Shown here: positions 1-6,000 of the stretch, piece by piece
Numbering within the stretch: the stretch's first letter is position 1
Layout of the letters: the number at the start of each line of letters is the position of its first letter
NCBI GenBank assembly: GCA_003649145.1
Contig: QMQZ01000018.1
Coordinates: 1 to 6,000, forward strand
Origin: Thermoproteota archaeon
Lineage (GTDB): Archaea; Thermoproteota; Methanomethylicia; Culexarchaeales; Culexmicrobiaceae
Length of the DNA stretch: 6,000 bases
Direction: 5' to 3'
Notes under the pieces: model-generated
What the model was told of the DNA's origin: nothing
Seen by the model: only the letters and a program-made list of their open reading frames with translations
Databases searched by the model: none
Made by a program: the position numbers and the translations under genes

Positions 1-471
1 AATTATTATGGTGAAACGATTGCCGTACAGCTCATGGCGCTTCAGCGGCAAAGGAGATCGAACATACTTAGCGATTTCCACTTTCCCTTTCTTGATTGTA
101 AGGAGGATTGAGGGTTCTTTACAGTCTTTAATGCTTATGAGCTGTGCAGAGAGGGCTCTAGCATCTTTCAACCCCAAATAGGAGATCGCGTGAAATGGTA
201 CTTTACAAGCTCTTGACAGGAGGTAAACTGCTGATAATGTGTCGCAGCCGCGTTTAACAAGAATAGCCCTAATGTAGTTGCCAGGCCCCCTTATAGGAAT
301 TTTAACTTTCTCACATGAATCAATAGTGATTACCGTTCCGTCACGTAGAACCTCCTCTACAATGAAGTCTTCATAGCGACAGCGAATTTTCCCGCGGATT
401 GGAGGAGAGGTTGTCACATAGTATTCCAATCCTAACTCTCGTTCCAGATCTGAACGGGTTTTAACAATCAA
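1..471 (-). CDS. truD: tRNA pseudouridine synthase TruD, N-terminal 157 residues (3' end beyond window)
   Basis: TruD converts a specific uridine in tRNA to pseudouridine (U13 in the well-studied enzymes); this is known for the family. The visible part has the family N-terminus, with RYEDFIVEEV at residues 32-41, then GLKDARALSAQ at 100-110, which carries the catalytic aspartate (D103), and a motif ending ELYGNRF at 147-153. The rest of the catalytic domain and the TruD insertion lie beyond position 1. I chose a TTG start at 471-469. A GAGGT site (482-478) sits six bases before it, there is no ATG between the pth2 stop and the first conserved residues, and the resulting N-terminus (acidic helix LERELGLE) resembles archaeal TruD. 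A GTG at 417-415 is the alternative but would remove part of that helix. It follows pth2 by 9 bp in the same frame, so the two are surely co-transcribed. Arg codons are mostly CGN (10 of 14), unlike the neighbouring genes. Identity is confident; the exact start is less so. Confidence 0.9.
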   Translation of the reverse strand, partial: MIVKTRSDLERELGLEYYVTTSPPIRGKIRCRYEDFIVEEVLRDGTVITIDSCEKVKIPIRGPGNYIRAILVKRGCDTLSAVYLLSRACKVPFHAISYLGLKDARALSAQLISIKDCKEPSILLTIKKGKVEIAKYVRSPLPLKRHELYGNRFTIII

Positions 472-477
472 GGTCTT

Positions 478-482
478 ACCTC
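478..482 (-). promoter_or_regulatory. Shine-Dalgarno site deciding the TTG start of truD
   Basis: On the minus strand GAGGT overlaps the TGA stop of pth2 (483-481) and lies six bases before TTG at 471. It is the only SD-like element near the truD N-terminus, and its overlap with the pth2 stop suggests translational coupling. The assignment is by inspection. Confidence 0.6.
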
Positions 483-840
483 AAAGAAGCGGTAAATTGC
501 CAGTTACCTTGTCGATCAGTTCAGAGGGGGCAGGGCCAATTCCAATGCAAGTTATCGTTCCAGGAGGCAGCTCAGTCAACCCCCTATCCTCAATTAAAGC
601 TGCAGGCAGGTTTAATGAGAGAGCAAGTTTGAATAGTTCTAAAAGCTTCTCCTTGCTATCTACTTTTAAAACAACTTTTTTCTGTCCACTAGAAAACCAT
701 AGCCTCCACCAATTGGGGTTTTTGATTCGCGCTTCTTCAGATGCACTTACTGACGCGTGGGCGACTTGAGCTGCCAGCTTCCCCTTGCTCATCTTGATGT
801 CACTTCTCACTACTATGACTTGCTTCACTTCCATGCTCAT
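481..840 (-). CDS. pth2: Peptidyl-tRNA hydrolase, archaeal/eukaryotic Pth2 type
   Basis: This enzyme cleaves the ester bond of peptidyl-tRNAs that drop off the ribosome, freeing tRNA for reuse in the cytoplasm. The 119 residues match the usual length of archaeal Pth2. Visible motifs are the N-terminal strand [17 protein letters not shown] (5-21), followed by LAAQVAHAS with the conserved histidine H28; the strand KKVVLKV (54-60); and the C-terminal [11 protein letters not shown] (84-94) followed by TITCIGIGP (95-103), the family's active-site-side loop. The first ATG at 840 is taken. A second ATG at 834 would shorten the protein by two residues and cannot be excluded. There is no clear SD upstream, so the transcript may be leaderless or nearly so. 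It is the first gene of a leftward pair with truD, a pairing that fits their shared role in tRNA metabolism. Confidence 0.95.
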   Translation of the reverse strand: MSMEVKQVIVVRSDIKMSKGKLAAQVAHASVSASEEARIKNPNWWRLWFSSGQKKVVLKVDSKEKLLELFKLALSLNLPAALIEDRGLTELPPGTITCIGIGPAPSELIDKVTGNLPLL

Positions 841-865
841 AGCTATCTATGATTTTGGAATATCA

Positions 866-875
866 TGCTAAAGAA
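866..875 (-). promoter_or_regulatory. Possible weak TATA box for pth2-truD
   Basis: Reading leftward, TTCTTTAGCA is centred about 30 bp before the pth2 ATG (840). This is the spacing expected of a TATA box driving a leaderless or very short-leader transcript, which agrees with the lack of an SD. The match to an archaeal TATA consensus is weak and no better candidate was found. Confidence 0.3.
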
Positions 876-881
876 CATTGC

Positions 882-917
882 TTCCCTCATGCACAGTACT
901 TACAAGTCATGAGAGAA
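882..917. repeat. Inverted repeat (10-bp arms) in the divergent spacer, next to the Zn-ribbon promoter
   Basis: The arms are TTCCCTCATG (882-891) and CATGAGAGAA (908-917), separated by 16 bases. They pair at 9 of 10 positions on the plus strand; on the minus strand the odd pair becomes a G-U wobble, so all ten would pair in RNA. The spacer itself contains a small repeat, ACTT-AC-AAGT (898-907). The right arm ends three bases before the T-rich TATA element at 921-930, overlapping where the BRE would lie. An operator for a dimeric regulator or a small RNA hairpin are both possible, and chance is not excluded. Confidence 0.4.
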
Positions 918-930
918 AGCTTTTATTTTA
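915..930 (+). promoter_or_regulatory. Predicted BRE/TATA promoter of the Zn-ribbon-EF-1 beta operon
   Basis: A purine-rich GAGAAAGC leads into TTTTATTTTA (921-930). With the usual archaeal spacing of about 25 bp, transcription would begin near 950, leaving a leader of about 20 bases that contains the GGAGGG ribosome site at 955-960. This is inferred from position and composition. Confidence 0.55.
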
Positions 931-969
931 GATATGTAAACTGAATCAAGACTTGGAGGGCTTAAGGTA

Positions 970-1152
970 ATGGCTGCAGAGGAACTTAAATTACCAACAT
1001 GCATTTCATGCAAGAGCCCTATAGTACCTGGAGAAAAGGGCGTTAATTTCCCATGCCCCAACTGCGGAGAAATAATTATGTGGAGATGTAGGCGCTGTAG
1101 GTCTATAGCAAATCCTTATAAGTGTCCAAAGTGTGGATTTGAAGGCCCATAA
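970..1152 (+). CDS. Small Zn-ribbon protein, predicted RNA-binding, translation-associated (COG2888-like)
   Basis: This 60-residue protein has four CxxC pairs: C11/C14, C29/C32, C40/C43 and C52/C55. That is enough to bind two zinc ions as two ribbons, probably interleaved. An Arg-rich stretch around the third pair (RCRRCR, 39-44) suits RNA contact. Length, motif spacing and the GEKGVNFPCPNCG core match the archaeal family annotated as Zn-ribbon RNA-binding proteins with a presumed role in translation; no exact biochemical role is established that I know of. The ATG at 970 has GGAGGG nine bases upstream. It is followed after 12 bp by EF-1 beta, a neighbour that supports a translational role. 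Family membership is confident, function only inferred. Confidence 0.9.
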   Translation: MAAEELKLPTCISCKSPIVPGEKGVNFPCPNCGEIIMWRCRRCRSIANPYKCPKCGFEGP

Positions 1153-1164
1153 GGAGGAAAAAGC

Positions 1165-1437
1165 ATGGGGAAAGTATTGGTTATCGTTAAGGTATATCCC
1201 AAAGAGGCTGATGTCAACTTGGAAGAAATGGCTAAGGAGATAGCTGCAGCACTACCTGAAGGTGTCAGAATTGCCCAGACAGCAGAGGAGCCTATAGCCT
1301 TTGGACTTAAGGCGCTGAAAATGGCTATTGTAATGCCTGAACAAAGTGAAGGTGGAACGACAATTATAGAAGAGGCCATCTCAAGTGTTCCTTCAGTCAG
1401 CCAAGTTGATGTTGAGTACGTAACTAGGATGATGTAA
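1165..1437 (+). CDS. ef1b: Translation elongation factor 1 beta, archaeal (aEF-1 beta)
   Basis: This is the guanine-nucleotide exchange factor that reloads EF-1 alpha with GTP during elongation. The 90 residues match the compact archaeal form, which corresponds to the C-terminal exchange domain of eukaryotic EF-1 beta with a ferredoxin-like fold. Visible signatures are the first strand KVLVIVKVYPKEADVNLEE (3-21), the central block ending EPIAFGLKALKMAIVMPE (42-59), and the C-terminal SQVDVEYVTRMM (79-90). The ATG at 1165 is preceded by a strong AAGGAGG site (1151-1157) that overlaps the stop codon of the Zn-ribbon gene, so the two are transcribed together and likely coupled in translation. 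A 76-bp gap with a promoter separates it from cdc48. Confidence 0.95.
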   Translation: MGKVLVIVKVYPKEADVNLEEMAKEIAAALPEGVRIAQTAEEPIAFGLKALKMAIVMPEQSEGGTTIIEEAISSVPSVSQVDVEYVTRMM

Positions 1438-1452
1438 CTGAGAGCAACCTCC

Positions 1453-1506
1453 ATAAAGTATATACATTAACTAGAGAAGTTTAAGGTAGACGTATCTAGT
1501 GAGGTG
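1453..1506 (+). promoter_or_regulatory. Predicted cdc48 promoter, inverted repeat and ribosome-binding site
   Basis: ATAAAGTATATA (1453-1464) resembles a BRE plus TATA box. Transcription would start near 1487, giving a leader of about 27 bases. GAGGTG at 1501-1506 is a good SD, seven bases before the ATG at 1514. A short perfect inverted repeat, ACTAGA (1470-1475) and TCTAGT (1495-1500), spans the predicted start site and could be an operator, but six-base arms may arise by chance. Some read-through from the EF-1 beta operon is also likely because no terminator is visible. Confidence 0.5.
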
Positions 1507-1510
1507 ATAA

Positions 1511-3715
<2,205 letters not shown>

Positions 3716-3724
3716 GTGAGGAGA

Positions 3725-3964
3725 ATGGTGAAAAATTCCATATGGACTTCGGAGCCCTTAGAAACAGCCATAATCACAATATTGCAGAGGAGAAAAGCCA
3801 TGAGAGATGACGAGCTTTTTGACGCCCTAAAGCAGAGATTCAATGGACTTTCCTTTAGAGAATTTAACAAAGCACTAATGAAGCTGGAAATTTGGGGAGT
3901 TATTATGGTTACAGTGACGAAAAAGGGATTAAGAAATGTGAATCTGCTATCAACTGGAGGTTAA
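3725..3964 (+). CDS. Small winged-helix protein of unknown function between cdc48 and fen1
   Basis: I do not recognise a named family for this 79-residue protein. Its pattern suggests one winged helix-turn-helix: helix 1 about 10-23 (EPLETAIITILQRR), helix 2 about 26-39 (MRDDELFDALKQRF), a recognition helix about 43-57 (SFREFNKALMKLEIWG), then a beta wing (VIMVTVTKKG, 59-68) and a last strand NVNLL. There is no signal peptide or membrane segment. I prefer ATG 3725, with GGTGA at 3715-3719 five bases upstream; a GTG at 3716 would add three residues (MRR) and directly abut the cdc48 stop. It lies 9 bp after cdc48 and 2 bp before fen1, so it is co-transcribed with both. It could be a DNA-binding regulator, or a protein-interaction wing like those in replication and ESCRT-II proteins. 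The fold is a prediction from pattern only. Confidence 0.75.
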   Translation: MVKNSIWTSEPLETAIITILQRRKAMRDDELFDALKQRFNGLSFREFNKALMKLEIWGVIMVTVTKKGLRNVNLLSTGG

Positions 3965-3966
3965 AA

Positions 3967-5016
3967 ATGGGGGTAAACCTGAGAGATATAATTCCGGAAA
4001 AAGCTGTAGAGCAAGTTAACATGAGCTTTTTCCAAGGGAAAGCACTTGCAATTGACGCGTATAACGCGCTATATCAATTCTTATCAATAATTCGGCAGCC
4101 TGATGGGACGCCACTAAAAGATTCTTTGGGGAGGATTACGAGCCACTTAAGTGGGCTATTTTATAGAACTGTGAACTTCATTGAGCTAGGTATAAAGCCG
4201 GTCTACGTGTTCGATGGAACGCCGCCAGAAATTAAAGAAATTGAAATCATGAGGCGAAAGAAGCTCAAGGAAGAAGCTGCAATAAAGTATGAAGAAGCGT
4301 TAAAGCGAGGAGACTTAGAAGCAGCTAGGATCTACGCTCAGCAAACAGCAAAACTGACGGAAGATATGGTTAACGACGCGAAGAGGTTGCTCAACGCTTT
4401 GGGAGTGCCTTGGGTTCAAGCACCTTCTGAAGGAGAAGCTCAAGCAGCATACATGGCTCAAAAGGGAGATGTGTGGGCTGCCGTAAGTCAAGATTACGAC
4501 TCACTACTTTTCGGAGCTCCTCGCTTAGTTAGAAATTTGACAATATCAGGTAGGAGAAAGCTGCCTAGAAAGAACGTTTACATCGAAATAACTCCTGAAG
4601 TCATTTACTTAGACAGAGTGCTTAGTGGTTTGAACATTTCAAGAGAGCAGTTAGTCGATGTAGCAATACTTATTGGCACAGATTATAATCCAGAGGGAAT
4701 AAAGGGAGTTGGACCTAAAACTGCACTGCGACTAATTAAAATGCATGGCTCCCTTGAGAAGGCATTGAGAGAATTGAGAGGAGCCACATTTCCAGTAGAG
4801 CCGAGTGCTATAAAAGAGGTATTTTTGAAGCCGCAAGTTTCGGAAGATTATAAGTTGGAGTGGAGAAAACCTAACGAAGAGGAAGTAATGACCATCCTAT
4901 GTAGGGAGCATGACTTCTCCGTTGAGAGAGTTAAGAAAGCCCTTGACAGAGCTTTGAAAGCATTTGAAGAGCAGCGCAAACAAGTTAGTTTAGAGCGCTG
5001 GTTTAAAATGCGCTAA
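3967..5016 (+). CDS. fen1: Flap endonuclease 1 (FEN1/XPG family)
   Basis: This structure-specific nuclease removes 5' flaps during Okazaki-fragment maturation and base-excision repair, acting with the PCNA clamp. The 349 residues match archaeal FEN1. The metal-binding acidic residues are present: D30 (AIDAYN), D83 (VFDGTPP), E155 and E157 (APSEGEAQAAY), D176 and D178 (SQDYDS), and D239 (GTDYN). The helix-hairpin-helix that grips duplex DNA is GIKGVGPKTALRLIK (244-258). The tail has a textbook PCNA-interacting box, QVSLERWF (339-346). The ATG at 3967 follows GGAGGT (3956-3961) by five bases. An open frame continues upstream to 3892 but only by overlapping the winged-helix gene, so I reject that longer form. 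N-terminal MGVNLRDIIP fits the family, whose processed N-terminus lies near the active site. It is the last gene of the cdc48 run and converges on pcm. Confidence 0.97.
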   Translation: MGVNLRDIIPEKAVEQVNMSFFQGKALAIDAYNALYQFLSIIRQPDGTPLKDSLGRITSHLSGLFYRTVNFIELGIKPVYVFDGTPPEIKEIEIMRRKKLKEEAAIKYEEALKRGDLEAARIYAQQTAKLTEDMVNDAKRLLNALGVPWVQAPSEGEAQAAYMAQKGDVWAAVSQDYDSLLFGAPRLVRNLTISGRRKLPRKNVYIEITPEVIYLDRVLSGLNISREQLVDVAILIGTDYNPEGIKGVGPKTALRLIKMHGSLEKALRELRGATFPVEPSAIKEVFLKPQVSEDYKLEWRKPNEEEVMTILCREHDFSVERVKKALDRALKAFEEQRKQVSLERWFKMR

Positions 5017-5029
5017 CATTTAATCTAGC

Positions 5030-5716
5030 TTAAAAACGCCATCCATATCTGCCAATTAACGGTACAAAAACGCAGCCGCCAGCACTGTACGTTCTAATCT
5101 CATCTGCAGAAATTTTAACACCAACAACCAGTTCTTGGTAATATGATCCACCAACGGGAACGACTATTCTACCATTCACCGCTAACTGCTCGATAAGCGG
5201 TTTAGGTATACTGGGAGCTGCAGCAGTTACAAGTATTCTATCATAAGGAGCTGCAGGAGGATAGCCAAGCGTTCCATCACCTACAATGACAGTAACCCTA
5301 TCATCATATCCCGTCTTCTTAAGATTACTTCTAGCAAAAGATGCAAGCTGAGGAATACGCTCTATGGAATAGACGTGACCCCATAACTTGGGGTCAACAT
5401 CAGAGGGAGCGACAATCTCAGCACAAACTGCCGCATGATAACCTGAACCAGTGCCAACCTCTAACACTTTCTGTCCGACGTCTAGCTTCAGTAACTCGCA
5501 CATCATCGCAACCATGTGAGGAGCAGAAATTGTCTGACCATTAAGTGTGGGCAAGGGAGAGTCGATGTACGCGTGTTGCCTATAACGCTCAGGAACAAAC
5601 TCCTCTCTTGGAACCCTGCGCATCGCTTTAATAACTCTAGGGTCTTTAAGAATACCTTCTTGAATTAACTTATTGACCAATCGTTCTCTTTCTTTAGCAA
5701 ACTTGCCACTTGACAT
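5030..5716 (-). CDS. pcm: Protein-L-isoaspartate O-methyltransferase
   Basis: This enzyme uses S-adenosylmethionine to methylate isoaspartyl residues formed by ageing of proteins, starting their repair in the cytoplasm. The 228 residues are typical. Visible motifs are GQTISAPHMVA (60-70) with the conserved Ser/His block at the active site, SAM motif I VLEVGTGSGYHAA (84-96), YSIER (116-120) as the acidic post-I motif, YDRILVTAAAP (158-168) as motif II, and GRIVVPVG (182-189) as motif III. The start ATG at 5716 gives the family N-terminus (RERLVNKLIQEGI). A longer open frame reaching 5854 would add 46 Cys- and aromatic-rich residues and run antisense through the DUF371 gene, so it is rejected. 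The 3' end faces fen1 across 13 bp, with no clear U-rich terminator on either side, so the transcripts probably overlap. Confidence 0.96.
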   Translation of the reverse strand: MSSGKFAKERERLVNKLIQEGILKDPRVIKAMRRVPREEFVPERYRQHAYIDSPLPTLNGQTISAPHMVAMMCELLKLDVGQKVLEVGTGSGYHAAVCAEIVAPSDVDPKLWGHVYSIERIPQLASFARSNLKKTGYDDRVTVIVGDGTLGYPPAAPYDRILVTAAAPSIPKPLIEQLAVNGRIVVPVGGSYYQELVVGVKISADEIRTYSAGGCVFVPLIGRYGWRF

Positions 5717-5761
5717 AGAGCACACAAAATATAATTGAATAAAACATGGGTATAAAAGTAT
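5717..5761. promoter_or_regulatory. Compact divergent promoter region of pcm (left) and the DUF371 gene (right)
   Basis: Only 45 bp separate the two starts. Leftward, CTTTTATA (5758-5751) is a good TATA box that would start transcription near 5728, leaving about 11 bases before the pcm ATG and no SD. Rightward, AAATATAAT (5727-5735) is centred about 31 bp before the GTG at 5762, fitting a leaderless or near-leaderless transcript. Each TATA box lies near the other gene's start site, so the two initiation complexes would compete for the same DNA. Positions are by inspection. Confidence 0.5.
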
Positions 5762-6000
5762 GTGAGAACCGCGGAAGAAATAATAAGGGGTCATGGACAC
5801 CCAAACATTAGAGCACTTCATAAAACAACTTTTGAAATAACAAGAGAGGAGCATTTAACACCTCGAGGAGACTGCATTATAGTTGTAGGTGCAGATAGGG
5901 GGGCATTGCATCTTTCAGATGATTTAAAGAAGCTTATTCAGAGAGGAGCAAAAGTAAGAGTAATAATTGAAGTAGATGGGGTACGTGATGAAATTGTTGG
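5762..6000 (+). CDS. DUF371 family protein, N-terminal 79 residues (3' end beyond window)
   Basis: The visible part carries the blocks I associate with the archaeal DUF371 family: RGHGHPNIRALHKTTFEIT (9-27) and LTPRGDCIIVVGAD (32-45), followed by LSDDLKKLIQRGAKVRVIIEV (51-71). The family is widespread in archaea, and I know of no established function. No signal peptide or membrane segment is visible, so it is probably cytoplasmic. The start is GTG at 5762. An in-frame TAA at 5753-5755 rules out any longer form, and the conserved block begins at residue 9. There is no SD upstream, so a leaderless transcript is likely. An ATG at 5760 in another frame meets a stop at once (ATGTGA) and overlaps this GTG. 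It is divergent from pcm with crossed promoters. The family call is from memory of the motif; the gene is clearly real. Confidence 0.85.
   Translation, partial: MRTAEEIIRGHGHPNIRALHKTTFEITREEHLTPRGDCIIVVGADRGALHLSDDLKKLIQRGAKVRVIIEVDGVRDEIV

Noticed and set aside
497..769. 90-residue plus-strand open frame antisense to pth2
   Set aside because: It overlaps a clear Pth2 gene throughout, and no family, SD or promoter supports it.
841..969. C/D box small RNA in the divergent spacer
   Set aside because: There are loose matches to a C box (ATGATTT near 849) and a D box (CTGA near 941), but no proper RTGATGA or paired C'/D' boxes with guide spacing on either strand.
1116..1454. 112-residue open frame on the minus strand over EF-1 beta
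   Set aside because: It is the antisense shadow of a well-recognised gene, with Ser/Ile-rich low-information sequence and no motif or ribosome site.
3892..3966. Longer FEN1 starting inside the winged-helix gene
   Set aside because: FEN1 has a conserved N-terminus beginning at MGVNL, and GGAGGT sits five bases before ATG 3967; the upstream stretch is an out-of-frame overlap.
4990..5016. Hairpin AGCGC...GCGCT across the fen1 stop codon as a terminator
   Set aside because: The arms are only five bases (4994-4998 and 5010-5014) with an 11-base loop and no U-tract follows, so it does not qualify as a terminator.
5341..5544. 67-residue plus-strand open frame antisense to pcm
   Set aside because: It lies entirely over the SAM-binding core of pcm and has no supporting signal.
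5717..5854. 46-residue N-terminal extension of pcm
   Set aside because: It is rich in Cys and aromatics, unlike family members, runs antisense through the DUF371 coding start and its promoter, and ATG 5716 gives the normal N-terminus.

Overview
The window is archaeal. The protein set is the archaeal information-processing and protein-quality core: Pth2-type peptidyl-tRNA hydrolase, TruD, a four-CxxC Zn-ribbon, archaeal EF-1 beta, a two-domain Cdc48/VAT ATPase, FEN1 with a PCNA-binding tail, Pcm and a DUF371 protein. The promoters look like archaeal TATA boxes, genes are tightly packed, and most starts have Shine-Dalgarno (SD) sites, with one likely leaderless GTG start. Composition is moderately AT-rich, and Arg is mostly encoded by AGA/AGG. 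I infer a lineage in the TACK/Thermoproteota-Bathyarchaeota area from the gene mix, but I cannot name a species.

Layout from left to right. A leftward pair occupies 1-840: pth2 (481-840), then truD (471 down to the window edge, 3' end missing). A divergent spacer of about 130 bp (841-969) holds a rightward promoter and an inverted repeat. A rightward series follows: the Zn-ribbon protein (970-1152) and EF-1 beta (1165-1437) as a clear two-gene operon; then cdc48 (1514-3715) behind its own promoter, a 79-residue winged-helix protein (3725-3964) and fen1 (3967-5016). The last three are spaced by 9 and 2 bp and are almost certainly co-transcribed. The pcm gene (5030-5716) runs leftward and converges on fen1 with a 13-bp gap. 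A DUF371 gene starts rightward at 5762 and leaves the window.

Functionally, the left half is translation: tRNA pseudouridylation, peptidyl-tRNA recycling, a predicted translation-associated Zn-ribbon, and the guanine-nucleotide exchange factor for EF-1 alpha. The middle joins a protein unfoldase (Cdc48) with a flap endonuclease for Okazaki-fragment maturation and repair, with an uncharacterised small winged-helix protein between them. Pcm repairs isoaspartyl damage in proteins. There are no mobile elements, CRISPR arrays, tRNAs or rRNAs that I can see, and no stretch over 300 bp lacks a gene.

I see no convincing new defence or mobile system; this is an ordinary core region. The points worth a second look are the cdc48-winged helix-fen1 linkage, a 49-bp near-identical tract shared by the two cdc48 Walker A regions, the mutually overlapping pcm/DUF371 promoters, the in-frame pth2-TGA-truD junction with a TTG start, and an inverted repeat beside the Zn-ribbon promoter.
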